The notes below the pieces were generated by a model. The model saw only the letters and a list, made by a program, of their open reading frames with translations. It was not told where the DNA came from and ran no database searches. A DNA stretch of 64,000 nt from Paracoccaceae bacterium. GTDB lineage: Bacteria > Pseudomonadota > Alphaproteobacteria > Rhodobacterales > Rhodobacteraceae. The translations under genes and the position numbers were made by a program. Location: contig JAJEHS010000001.1 in NCBI GenBank assembly GCA_022823605.1, positions 248,001 to 312,000 of the forward strand, given 5' to 3'. Below are positions 8,728-17,451 of the stretch, in pieces (the first letter of the stretch is position 1; every line of letters begins with the position of its first letter).

Positions 8728-10020
8728 CTATATATTAAAGATATAAAAATCCCGGAGTTCTTCCCCCTCAAGATTTTTGGTTTTCTTGAACTCTTTTTCC
8801 TTCATGAACAGCAGGTTATCCACAATCAGTCTACCTACTGCTTCACCAAGCTTCCGATCATTTTCCAAATCCTTCATTGCCCGTCTCAAATCCGGGGCAA
8901 CCCTGATTTTTGCGTCTGTGTGATCAAAACAATCACCTGTTTCCGCAGGTTGCAACTCGTATCCATTTTCATAACCGAGTCGGGATGCTTGCAGAACTGC
9001 CGCCACTGCGATGTACGGATTGGCCGTAAAATCAGCCATGCGGTGCTCAATACGGGCTTTCTCTCCCCCTTCCATGGAAATCCTGGCTGTAACACCTCGG
9101 TGATCACCTCCCCAGTTCTGCCAATAGCCCGACAGACATCCCTGCTGCAACCGAGCATATGAATTGGCCGTGGGTGCAAGTATTCCCGCCAAGCCCTGAT
9201 GATGGTGCATTAGCCCTGCCAGACACCCCTTTCCAAGCTCGTTCAAATTCTCTGGTCCACCAATCTCACCGTTTGAAAGGGTATTTTTTCCGTCCTTATC
9301 AGTAAAGGAAAAATTGATATGCATGCCTGACCCACCGGCAGAGGGGATGGGTTTTGGCATAAAGGTAAGCAATACTCCATATTCCAAGGCGATTTCCCTA
9401 GCCATAAGGCGAAACAGAAACATGTCGTCAATGGCTTTCAAGGCTTCGTCATACCTCAGGGTGAATTCAAATTGGGGGGAATCGTATTCGGCAGTGATCA
9501 TTTCGAGGTGAAAGCCCATTTCATGGGACTTTTCCCATATGGCATTGGTAAATCGAAGCGGATCGGTAAATGCTCCGGTACCATAAACGACTGCTCCGGG
9601 GGTTCCATAGGGAGTTAATTCACCATCCGAACTCTGGGTGAAAGCAAAGGCTTCCATTTCGATACCGACCTTGGGATGGAGACCATGTTTTCCCCAATCT
9701 TCAATGGCCCGTTTCAAGGCCGCTCGGCCACATAATTCAAGTGGCTCTCCATGGTGATCATATAGTTCACCGATAACTACCTTGGTCTTCTTTTCCCAGC
9801 AGTCCCTGATATCCTTTCCCAAATATCTGGCCTCCATGTCTGGAAGGCCCTCCATCATCATTGCTCCGGGTGCGTCCAAAAGATCCTTGTCATAGTGAAC
9901 CCCAAAGGTACTTCGGCAGAATCTGGAGCAACCATCCTGATTGCCCTTGTATTGCAGGTACTTCCCTCTGGGAATGCTTAAATTGTCACAAAACAACAAT
10001 CTTAAACGAACATCTGACAA
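8728..10020 (-). CDS. Glutamine-synthetase-like gamma-glutamyl-amine ligase
   Basis: 430 residues from a TTG at 10020, supported by an AGAGGT ribosome site about 8 bases upstream; the following IPRGKYL motif is the usual N-terminal feature of this subfamily. The catalytic GS domain shows EMEAFAF, the ATP/ammonia-site region SGGSGMHINFS-type (here AGGSGMHINFS), NWGGDHRGVTARI and the C-terminal EHRMADFTANPYIAVAA. This is not a housekeeping type I GS (no adenylylation loop seen) but resembles PuuA/IpuC/GlnT-like enzymes that join glutamate to amines. Placement between a P450 and a ferredoxin recalls mycobacterial piperidine/morpholine clusters. The amine substrate is unknown. Confidence 0.85.
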   Translation of the reverse strand: MSDVRLRLLFCDNLSIPRGKYLQYKGNQDGCSRFCRSTFGVHYDKDLLDAPGAMMMEGLPDMEARYLGKDIRDCWEKKTKVVIGELYDHHGEPLELCGRAALKRAIEDWGKHGLHPKVGIEMEAFAFTQSSDGELTPYGTPGAVVYGTGAFTDPLRFTNAIWEKSHEMGFHLEMITAEYDSPQFEFTLRYDEALKAIDDMFLFRLMAREIALEYGVLLTFMPKPIPSAGGSGMHINFSFTDKDGKNTLSNGEIGGPENLNELGKGCLAGLMHHHQGLAGILAPTANSYARLQQGCLSGYWQNWGGDHRGVTARISMEGGEKARIEHRMADFTANPYIAVAAVLQASRLGYENGYELQPAETGDCFDHTDAKIRVAPDLRRAMKDLENDRKLGEAVGRLIVDNLLFMKEKEFKKTKNLEGEELRDFYIFNI

Positions 10021-10105
10021 AGTAACTTACCTCTTCAAATTTTGGAGCAAATTTTCTGAATTGTTTCAACTTTCCAATAATCAATTAGTTTTTCCTTGGG
10101 TTCAA

Positions 10106-11368
10106 CTAAATCAAGTCGATTCTTACAGGAAGTGTTTTGATGCCACCAATAAAATTGGATCGAAGAAACCTGATCGAACCATTCAAATCCACATGGGATA
10201 CTCGTTTGCAAAATTCCTGCATGAGGATTTTGACCTCCAGACGAGCCAGCCAGATTCCCAGGCACAAGTGTGGTCCTCCCTGTCCGAATGCCATGTGCCT
10301 GTTGGGAGATCTATATAGATTGACCCTGAATGGATCATCGAAAATCGATTCATCCCTGTTGCCTGAAATAAACCAATAAAGAACCTTGTCACCCTTTCTT
10401 ATGTTTTTTCCGTGCATTTCAAAATCCTCGGTGGCCGTTCGCCTAAAATACATTGTTGGCGAGGCCCACCTGATAATCTCATCTGGTGCCGTTTCCCAGA
10501 TACCATTCTTGTCCTCCCGCAATTGATGCAGCAATTCGGGTTGTTGACTGAAGGCATGTATGGCAGCGGCAATTGAATATCTGGTGGTGTCATTCCCGGC
10601 TGCGACAAGCAGGCAGAAAAAATTCCTGAATTCGTTTTCCGTAATTACGGTCCCGTCCTTGGCGGGTCGTAGAATCATGTGGAGAATGCCCTCGGTATCT
10701 CCCGCCTTTTCCTTGGCATGCATCAAATCCTTGGCGTAATGATAAAGTTCCATTCCAGCTGGTGAGTTAAAGGGCATCATCCGAAATTCATCAGTGTCCA
10801 TTTTGTCCAGAAGATGGCTGGTAAAATCGGGATCAGTATTGGCAATCAACTCATCCCCTTTTGAGACCAACCATTCCAGGTCGCTTTCCGGCAGACCTAT
10901 GATTCGACCCAACATCCTCATTGGCAATTGCCGGGCAATTTCCTTGGTGGCATCGAATTCCTGCAAAGGCAGGACTTTATCCAGAATATCCTTGCAAATG
11001 TCCCTGATCTGGTCCTCATACTGATTCATCACGGTTCTTGTAAAGGCACCTGCAACCTTGATGCGTGTCTTGGTATGTTCGGGAGGGTCTGTTTCCTGGA
11101 ATGTCCTTCTGGCCAAATATTCCTCATAGGATTGATCCTCCATGCGAATTCCACGTGCCGAAGACAGCAATTTATAATTGCCATTTAGTTTCCAGATATC
11201 CTCATAGCGGGTTATATTCCAGAATCCCTTACCCTTGTCCCATTCGGTCCAGTTTATCGGATCCTCCCTCCTCATTCTGGCAAAGGTATTGTGCGGTGGA
11301 CCATCGACAAAGCTGTCATAATCCGATAGGTCTGCCTGACCGTTATCCGATGGTACCCAGACCGTCAT
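10106..11368 (-). CDS. Cytochrome P450
   Basis: 420 residues from the ATG at 11368, preferred because GGGTGG lies just upstream, while the in-frame TTG at 11389 has no ribosome site. Diagnostic motifs are the I-helix AAGNDTTR (oxygen activation), the K-helix ExxR region, and the haem loop FGQGGPHLCLG with the Cys ligand; the GGPH form is found in several bacterial soluble P450 families. No signal peptide or membrane anchor, so a soluble three-component system. Electrons probably come from the ferredoxin at 8398. Its position directly after the Hpa genes suggests it hydroxylates an aromatic or amine precursor of that pathway. Confidence 0.93.
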   Translation of the reverse strand: MTVWVPSDNGQADLSDYDSFVDGPPHNTFARMRREDPINWTEWDKGKGFWNITRYEDIWKLNGNYKLLSSARGIRMEDQSYEEYLARRTFQETDPPEHTKTRIKVAGAFTRTVMNQYEDQIRDICKDILDKVLPLQEFDATKEIARQLPMRMLGRIIGLPESDLEWLVSKGDELIANTDPDFTSHLLDKMDTDEFRMMPFNSPAGMELYHYAKDLMHAKEKAGDTEGILHMILRPAKDGTVITENEFRNFFCLLVAAGNDTTRYSIAAAIHAFSQQPELLHQLREDKNGIWETAPDEIIRWASPTMYFRRTATEDFEMHGKNIRKGDKVLYWFISGNRDESIFDDPFRVNLYRSPNRHMAFGQGGPHLCLGIWLARLEVKILMQEFCKRVSHVDLNGSIRFLRSNFIGGIKTLPVRIDLI

Positions 11369-11443
11369 TTGATCCACCCGTACTGACAATTGAAAGCTAC
11401 TGACATGATTGAATCCAAAATGATCAAACCCTTTTACCTGCCA

Positions 11444-12247
11444 TCATTCAAAATGACATTCCACTGTACCAAGGGGGCCAAAATCGGCAAAGAAATCACT
11501 TCCGGAAGGCGCCTCAATTGGACGAATGAAACTCCCTGCCATGATGATGTCTCCTTTCCTGATAAACTTGTCATATTCGGCCAATCTCCTGGCAAGCCAT
11601 AGAACGCTTGTTATGGGGTCGTCAAGGATACCAGCACCCAATCCTGTTTCTTCCACGGTACCATTGCGCTTGATTATTCCTCCTATCCACCTTGGATCGA
11701 TATCCTCAAGACAAAAACGGTTATCGGCCAAAACGATGCCTGCATTGGCGGCATTATCGGCGATAGTATCACAGACATTCCTGTAGGTTCTGGTTTCAGG
11801 GTTATATCGTACAACTCTTGTTTCCAGAATTTCCAAAGCGGGGGCAATATGTTCGGTTGCCTCAATAATTCCATCCCTGTTCAAATCAGAGGGAGCCAGA
11901 TCTCTGCCCATTATGAAAGCAATCTCGGCTTCTATCCTGGGTTCAAAAAAAGTGCCGTGTGGAATTCTTGAACCATTGGGGTAATACATGTCATCAAAGA
12001 TGACCCCACTATCAGGTGTTTCGATTTTCAAGGCCATTTGCATGGCTCTTGAGGTCAGTCCGATTTTCCAGCCAATCTGTTTTCTGCCATCCCTCAATTT
12101 CAGATCAACCAGGGCATCCTGAATGGCATAAGATTCATCAAGGGTCAAACCCGGATGCCTGTTGGAAAGCAGATCAATCTGCCTTTTGGTCTTTTCGGCT
12201 TCATACAGGTCAAGGGCCGCCTTTTCGATTTGTGTGCTGGTCAGCAT
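11444..12247 (-). CDS. hpaH: 2-oxohept-4-ene-1,7-dioate hydratase (HpaH/HpcG)
   Basis: 267 residues from the ATG at 12247, which overlaps the hpaG stop (ATGCTGA), a normal translationally coupled junction; a longer frame to 12277 would run deeper into hpaG. Family features are GWKIGLTS, EPRIEAEIAF with metal-binding glutamates, and the C-terminal RPIEAPSGSDFFADFG. It belongs to the hydratase/decarboxylase family (MhpD-like) and adds water to 2-oxohept-enedioate, giving the 4-hydroxy-2-oxo acid that HpaI cleaves. Assignment to the Hpa pathway rests on family plus the surrounding hpaDEFG genes. Confidence 0.92.
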   Translation of the reverse strand: MLTSTQIEKAALDLYEAEKTKRQIDLLSNRHPGLTLDESYAIQDALVDLKLRDGRKQIGWKIGLTSRAMQMALKIETPDSGVIFDDMYYPNGSRIPHGTFFEPRIEAEIAFIMGRDLAPSDLNRDGIIEATEHIAPALEILETRVVRYNPETRTYRNVCDTIADNAANAGIVLADNRFCLEDIDPRWIGGIIKRNGTVEETGLGAGILDDPITSVLWLARRLAEYDKFIRKGDIIMAGSFIRPIEAPSGSDFFADFGPLGTVECHFE

Positions 12248-13101
12248 TGCTCTTTCATTACTCGATTTTTCAAGCAACCCAGGCCATCGGCCTCAATTTC
12301 GAGCAGATCACCTTCCTTGAGGAACAAGGGAGGATTGCGGAAACTGCCATTTCCTGTAGGTGTTCCGGTCAAGATTACATCTCCTGGTTCAAGCGTGGTG
12401 AAGGTTGTGATATATTCGATTATTCTGGCGAAGGTAAAAATCATTCTACCGGTTCTGTCCTGCTGCATAACTTCACCATTCAGCCTAGATTCCAGGTTAA
12501 TGTCCGCAAGCTGATCCTGTTTGGAATAACGTACAAACCATGGTCCCATCGAACCGGATTTTTCAAAATTCTTGCCCTGCGTCACATTGAACTTGCCATG
12601 TCGCATCCAATCACGGATTGATCCTTCATTGGCAATACTGATACCGACTATGTAATCCATGGCTCTGTCGATTGGAACTCGCCGGGCTTCCTTACCAATC
12701 ACGATAACGACCTCGGCTTCGAAATCAAGTTTCTCTGATTCCTTGGGTATGAGAATCGGGCGATTGTGCCCTACGAGTGATCGAGGGAATCTAACAAACA
12801 ATGAAGGATTTTTCGGTGCCGGATTCTGGTCATTGAATTCTTCATTTCGGCCAGGATAATTGACCCCCACGCAGATTATTTTTCCCGGATCGGGAATGGG
12901 AATATCAAATTGAACCTCATCAAGGTAATAACTTTCATCCCGTTTGCAGGCAATTTCTTCCAACCGATCGAAACCGTTATCGATGATGACATTTTTGAGG
13001 GTCTTCCATTGGGGGAAACTGGTGGAAAGTTCAATAATACCCGTTTCGGTAGCCTTGCCGAAATATTGCTTGCCATCCTTGCTGAATGATACATACCGCA
13101 T
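12241..13101 (-). CDS. hpaG: Fumarylacetoacetate-hydrolase-family decarboxylase/isomerase (HpaG/HpcE)
   Basis: 286 residues of the FAH superfamily. The core carries ICVGVNYPGRNEEF, LDFEAEVVIVIGKEAR with metal-ligand acids, the DW-x-x-G region (RDWMRHGKFN), and GDVILTGTPTG. In the homoprotocatechuate pathway HpaG decarboxylates 5-oxopent-3-ene-1,2,5-tricarboxylate. E. coli HpaG is a two-domain fusion, whereas this is a single-domain protein, as in many alphaproteobacteria. It starts 11 bases after hpaD and overlaps hpaH. The FAH family is broad; context decides the call. Confidence 0.87.
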   Translation of the reverse strand: MRYVSFSKDGKQYFGKATETGIIELSTSFPQWKTLKNVIIDNGFDRLEEIACKRDESYYLDEVQFDIPIPDPGKIICVGVNYPGRNEEFNDQNPAPKNPSLFVRFPRSLVGHNRPILIPKESEKLDFEAEVVIVIGKEARRVPIDRAMDYIVGISIANEGSIRDWMRHGKFNVTQGKNFEKSGSMGPWFVRYSKQDQLADINLESRLNGEVMQQDRTGRMIFTFARIIEYITTFTTLEPGDVILTGTPTGNGSFRNPPLFLKEGDLLEIEADGLGCLKNRVMKEQC

Positions 13102-13112
13102 CAGTTTTCTCT

Positions 13113-14093
13113 TCAGGGAGCCACGATTGGTGTACCTGCCTGCAAGGGCTCCTTGACCTCTGCCCCTTCAAACAGGCTGCCTTCCTCAAACCAGGAACGT
13201 GGTGCCGGTTGACCCCAAAGGGTTTGACGTGTTGGATCCTTGAGATCCCATTTTATAGGCTCATGATCCGGATCAATGGTCTGGTAATCACAACAGTACA
13301 ATTCTATCCGGTGATTGTCGGGATCCCGTATATAGAGAAAAAAGGCATTGGAAATCCCATGTCGGCCCGGACCTCTTTCAATATTGCCGAGATATCCGCT
13401 GGTTGACATGATGTCCAGAAGATCAATTATGTTAAGGGGGTTCATCAAGAAGAAGGCAACATGGTGCAATCTTGGTCCACTGCCGTTGGTAAAGGCCACA
13501 TCATGAACCGTGCCCTTGCGATGTAACCAGGCTGCCCACATTCTGCCGGTTTCTTCATCTTCAGTATACTCCGTCAGCCTGAAACCAAGATTGTTGTAAA
13601 ATTCTGCCGATGAATCAACGTCTGTCGAAAACATGTTTACATGATCAATACGCAGGGGTCTTGCACCCTTGTAGATCTCGTATTTTTGATGGATGGTTGG
13701 AAGAAGATCCATCCGGGAATAGAATTCAAGCGGCATCCCCAGATTGTCCCTGACCTTGAGAACCTTCCTTAAATGGGGTTTTTCGATCCAGTCAACCTCA
13801 TGACCCTGCTCTGTGAAATAATTTTCAATCCCAGCCAAATCCCCTTCATCGAAAACCTTGAACCCCAAACCCCTGCATTGTGGTGTCGATCCCTTGGTTA
13901 GCACTATGGAGTGATGTTCCCGTTCCTCCATGCATCGAAGGAATAACTGGTTGTCATTCCGGGCAGTGACTACCAGTCCCAACAGATCTGAATAAAATTT
14001 CTCCGAGGCCTCTAGATCTGAAACTTCCAACTCAACATAACTCAACCGGATTATGTTGAAGAATGGATAAAGTACCGGTGAAAATTTTGGCAT
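13113..14093 (-). CDS. hpaD: 3,4-dihydroxyphenylacetate 2,3-dioxygenase (vicinal oxygen chelate type)
   Basis: 326 residues with two VOC modules: LSYVELEVSDLEASEKFYSD at the N-terminus and LRIDHVNMFSTDVD from about residue 180. The metal ligands can be placed at the His of RIDHVN, the His of RLHHVAFF and the Glu of HRIELY, the 2-His-1-Glu triad of Fe(II)/Mn(II) extradiol enzymes. Its C-terminal region (WDLKDPTRQTLWG) is typical of homoprotocatechuate dioxygenases. It opens the homoprotocatechuate ring to 5-carboxymethyl-2-hydroxymuconate semialdehyde. It is 2 bases after hpaE, which oxidises its product. Confidence 0.94.
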   Translation of the reverse strand: MPKFSPVLYPFFNIIRLSYVELEVSDLEASEKFYSDLLGLVVTARNDNQLFLRCMEEREHHSIVLTKGSTPQCRGLGFKVFDEGDLAGIENYFTEQGHEVDWIEKPHLRKVLKVRDNLGMPLEFYSRMDLLPTIHQKYEIYKGARPLRIDHVNMFSTDVDSSAEFYNNLGFRLTEYTEDEETGRMWAAWLHRKGTVHDVAFTNGSGPRLHHVAFFLMNPLNIIDLLDIMSTSGYLGNIERGPGRHGISNAFFLYIRDPDNHRIELYCCDYQTIDPDHEPIKWDLKDPTRQTLWGQPAPRSWFEEGSLFEGAEVKEPLQAGTPIVAP

Positions 14094-14095
14094 AT

Positions 14096-15619
14096 CTACT
14101 GATTTCCTGAATTACCCATTTTGGGTATCCTGTGGTTGCCCAAGGCCAAGCCAACATGTTTCTGTTCCATGTAGAAATCGAAGGACCAGTCCCCACCGTC
14201 CCTGCCAATTCCGCTATCCTTGATACCTCCAAAGGGCGTGGGCAGATGTCGGACATTTTCGGAATTGACCCAGATCATACCTGCTTCCAATGCATTTGAG
14301 ACCCTCAGGGAACGGGCCAGATTGTTGGTCCAGACATATCCCGTGAGGCCATACCTGACATTATTGGCCAGGTGAATGGCTTCCTCCTCATTCCCGAATG
14401 GAATGACCGTGAGTACGGGACCGAATATCTCCTCACGCGAAATGCGCATATCTCCGTTTGCATCCGTCAAGAGGGTTGGCTGGACATAACATCCTTCCTG
14501 GCCATCGCGTGAACCTCCAACCTCAATGGTTGCACCCTCGTCCCTAGCAACCTGGAAATAGGATAAAACCTTGTCCAGATGAACATTGTGTATGAGGGGA
14601 CCTACCTCGGTTTTGGGATCAAGCGGATTGCCAACCTTGATGTTTCTCACTCTGGCAGCCAACTTCGAAGTGAATTCCTCGGCAATTGATGATTGTACGA
14701 GGAGACGGGAAGAGGAAGTACAACGCTCACCGTTAAGCGAATAAATCATGAAAACCACGGCATCAAGGGCCCGATCCAGATCGGCATCATCAAACACGAT
14801 GACCGGATTTTTACCGCCAAGTTCAAAATGAACCCTTTTTAATGTATCTGCTCCCTGGCGCATTATGGCACTTCCGGTCTTGCTTTCCCCAACAAAGGCA
14901 ATGGCCTTGATATCAGGATGTTCGGTCAAGGCAACTCCAGCCTCTTCACCAAAGCCATTGACCAGATTCCAGACCCCGGGAGGCAATCCTGCCTCGTGGG
15001 CAATTTCCAGCAACATACTTGCTGTCATGGGAGAAAACTCGGCAGGTTTGTGAACGGCCGTACACCCAGCGGCCAAGGCAGGTGCTATTTTCCAGGTCGA
15101 CAGCATGAATGGAGTATTCCAGGGAGTAATTATTCCGACCGGTCCAATGGGTACCCGGGTTGTGACATTCATGAGGGTCGGAGAGGGAAGGTGCTTGCCG
15201 TCTCTGGCCTGAGGTGCCATATCGGCATAATAGCGAAAATTTTCGGCTCCACGTAGTGCTGCCTTGGACATGAACCTTATGGCCTGTCCGGTATCCCAGC
15301 TTTCACAAAGAGCTATTTCCTCGGCCCGTGAGACAATCAAATCGGCAATCTTGTGAAGAATCTTTTTTCTGGCCTTGGGATCGGTATCACGCCAGGCAGG
15401 AAAGGCCTCCTTTGCTGAAATGGCAGCTTTGTCTATATCTGCTGCATTCCCCTTGGCGACAGTGCAAATGAAACTGTTGTCAACAGGTGTGAAATTATCA
15501 AAGGTTTCACCCGAACTGGATGGAACACTTACACCGTTGATCAGATTTTGTATTCCCTTGCTCTGAAACCGTTCCAGCAAGGGCTCGAGATTTTTCTGGT
15601 TGACAACGAAACTATCCAT
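14096..15619 (-). CDS. hpaE: 5-carboxymethyl-2-hydroxymuconate semialdehyde dehydrogenase
   Basis: 507 residues from the ATG at 15619, which overlaps the hpaF stop by 8 bases; a longer frame to 15676 would overlap hpaF by 65 bases. It is a full aldehyde dehydrogenase: ITPWNTPFMLSTWKIAPALAAG for cofactor binding, FVGESKTGSAIM, the general-base region FELGGKNPVIVFDDADLD with Glu, and the catalytic Cys in NGERCTSSSRL. It oxidises the semialdehyde from HpaD using NAD. The operon order hpaF-hpaE-hpaD-hpaG-hpaH makes the function near certain. Confidence 0.94.
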   Translation of the reverse strand: MDSFVVNQKNLEPLLERFQSKGIQNLINGVSVPSSSGETFDNFTPVDNSFICTVAKGNAADIDKAAISAKEAFPAWRDTDPKARKKILHKIADLIVSRAEEIALCESWDTGQAIRFMSKAALRGAENFRYYADMAPQARDGKHLPSPTLMNVTTRVPIGPVGIITPWNTPFMLSTWKIAPALAAGCTAVHKPAEFSPMTASMLLEIAHEAGLPPGVWNLVNGFGEEAGVALTEHPDIKAIAFVGESKTGSAIMRQGADTLKRVHFELGGKNPVIVFDDADLDRALDAVVFMIYSLNGERCTSSSRLLVQSSIAEEFTSKLAARVRNIKVGNPLDPKTEVGPLIHNVHLDKVLSYFQVARDEGATIEVGGSRDGQEGCYVQPTLLTDANGDMRISREEIFGPVLTVIPFGNEEEAIHLANNVRYGLTGYVWTNNLARSLRVSNALEAGMIWVNSENVRHLPTPFGGIKDSGIGRDGGDWSFDFYMEQKHVGLALGNHRIPKMGNSGNQ

Positions 15620-16007
15620 TTTTCTTTCGCGCCAGATGTTCTCTGATGGAACTTGTCTTGGGACTGAGGGCATCATTGATATGTTGCATCTCCATCGAGA
15701 GTGAAAAGGAGTGGTTTTTCAAACATGATTCCAGGAATTCCTCAACTGCACTGTAGATATCATTCACTGCTTGTTCCCGAACCTTGAAGGGTCTACCCTC
15801 CCTTACCCGTGCCATGATATCCACGAAACCATGTTCATCACCACCATCTGCAATGGAATAATGGTAACATTTTATGGTTCGGACCCTTATGCCCGGCATG
15901 GGGAATACACCAGTATCAATGGCTGCCCTGCGAATGGTATCACATAATTCATCCAAGTCGATCCACTCCTCAACATTGGCTGAATGTTCTACTGTAAAAT
16001 GTGGCAA
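15612..16007 (-). CDS. hpaF: 5-carboxymethyl-2-hydroxymuconate delta-isomerase
   Basis: 131 residues, a tautomerase-fold CHMI protein. As in the family, translation begins MPHFTVEHS, so after Met removal Pro would be the catalytic base. It isomerises the enol diacid from HpaE before decarboxylation by HpaG. The stop overlaps the hpaE start (ATGGATAG). It is 35 bases after the aminotransferase gene. The C-terminal charged tail (LAREHLARKKNG-like, here IREHLARKKNG) is short and not unusual. Confidence 0.93.
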   Translation of the reverse strand: MPHFTVEHSANVEEWIDLDELCDTIRRAAIDTGVFPMPGIRVRTIKCYHYSIADGGDEHGFVDIMARVREGRPFKVREQAVNDIYSAVEEFLESCLKNHSFSLSMEMQHINDALSPKTSSIREHLARKKNG

Positions 16008-16042
16008 GAATTACACCCCAGATCAATTATGACATTGTTTGC

Positions 16043-17395
16043 TTATACAACAGACAATCCTTCGGAAAAAGCATATAGCATATGATCCACCTCTTCGGAG
16101 GAGATGATCAGGGGAGGAGACATGAGGATTTTGTGCCCTGCTACCCTTACATTGACTCCCGATTCATAAATTTTCTGGTGGATCAGGGCCATGGATTGAT
16201 TATCAAGTGGTGTTTTGGCTGATCTGTCCGATACGAGTTCCATACCGGTCATCAATCCTTTTCCACCCCTGACATCACCGATGATATCTATTTTTCGGGC
16301 CAAATCCCTCAACCCATCATAGAGCTGTAGTCCTCTTTCCCTGGCATTGTCCTTGAGTTTCAGCCGCTTTGTTTCTTCCAGACAGGCGATACCGGCCGCA
16401 GCACCAACCGGATGTCCCGTATATGTATAACCATGACCGATTGCACCAGCCTCAGGGTCGGCTCCCTCAAATACTTCGGCAATCCCCTCGGAAACCATTG
16501 TCGCACCAAATGGAAAATAACCTGAAGTTATTGCCTTGGCGATGGTCATCATATCCGGCTTGATGTCCCATAGGCGAGAACCCGACCATTCACCCGTACG
16601 ACCGAAACCGGTAATCACTTCATCGGCTATGAACAAAACACCATGTCTGGCACAAATTTCCCTTGCCTGTTTGTAAAAGCCGTCAGGTGGAACGATCAAG
16701 CCGCCAGCACCCTGTATGGGTTCCATGATAAAGGCTGCTACAGTCCCCTTGCCCTGAAAGAGAATTTCATCTTCAAGAGCACCCAAACACAGTGTGGATA
16801 GTTTTTCGGGATCACTCTCGTTGAAGGGGTTTTGATAGGCATGGGGAGAAGGTATGTGAAAGCATCCCGGAAGAAGTGGCTCGTAAGATTCCCTGAAACG
16901 ACTGTTTCCATTGACGCTGGCACCACCAAAATGGGTACCGTGATAGCCGTATTTGACACTGATGAATTTGGTCCGATTGGCCTCACCCCTGATTTTGTGA
17001 TATTGCCTGGCCAGTCGCAAGGCAGTTTCAACACTATCGGAACCACCGGAAGTAAAAAACGATCTGGCCATCCCTTCCGGCTTGAAAAACTCCTTGAGAA
17101 GATAGGAAAGTTCTATGACCTTGTCATTCGAACTGCCCTTGAAGGTCGAGTAATAGGGAAGTGCATTGAGCTGATTGGTAATTGCATCCTTGACGGGTTG
17201 GTTTGAGTATCCAAGATTTACATTCCAAAGGCCTCCGACGGCATCAATGACTTCGTTGCCCTCGATATCCTTGATTTTTACTCCCCTTGATTCAACAAAT
17301 ATCGGGGGTGGGTTTTTGATACCATCGGCTGGATGCCCCATTGGATGCCAATTGAATTTGGCGTTGTTTTCCCGCAAAAAATTTGAATCAAACAT
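16043..17395 (-). CDS. Class III omega-aminotransferase (GABA/polyamine:pyruvate type)
   Basis: 450 residues from the ATG at 17395; an in-frame extension to 17482 would run into the upstream ureohydrolase gene and lacks the conserved start. PLP-enzyme motifs include FFTSGGSDSVETALRLAR, YGYHGTHFGGASVNG, EPIQGAGG, FIADEVITGFGRTG and the Schiff-base Lys in TIAKAITSGY. It resembles SpuC-like polyamine or GABA:pyruvate transaminases. Next to a guanidinobutyrase, the likely substrate is GABA, giving succinic semialdehyde and alanine. Amines released from the GS-like/P450 genes are an alternative substrate class. Confidence 0.9.
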   Translation of the reverse strand: MFDSNFLRENNAKFNWHPMGHPADGIKNPPPIFVESRGVKIKDIEGNEVIDAVGGLWNVNLGYSNQPVKDAITNQLNALPYYSTFKGSSNDKVIELSYLLKEFFKPEGMARSFFTSGGSDSVETALRLARQYHKIRGEANRTKFISVKYGYHGTHFGGASVNGNSRFRESYEPLLPGCFHIPSPHAYQNPFNESDPEKLSTLCLGALEDEILFQGKGTVAAFIMEPIQGAGGLIVPPDGFYKQAREICARHGVLFIADEVITGFGRTGEWSGSRLWDIKPDMMTIAKAITSGYFPFGATMVSEGIAEVFEGADPEAGAIGHGYTYTGHPVGAAAGIACLEETKRLKLKDNARERGLQLYDGLRDLARKIDIIGDVRGGKGLMTGMELVSDRSAKTPLDNQSMALIHQKIYESGVNVRVAGHKILMSPPLIISSEEVDHMLYAFSEGLSVV

Positions 17396-17451
17396 GTGGT
17401 ATCTCCGTCTTATCAAGCAGAACTTTACAATGGTGAAATCTAATTGAAACC

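Noticed and set aside
8566-9162. A 198-codon plus-strand open frame opposite the GS-like gene
   Set aside because: It lies antisense to a well-supported enzyme gene, lacks any family motif and has no ribosome site.
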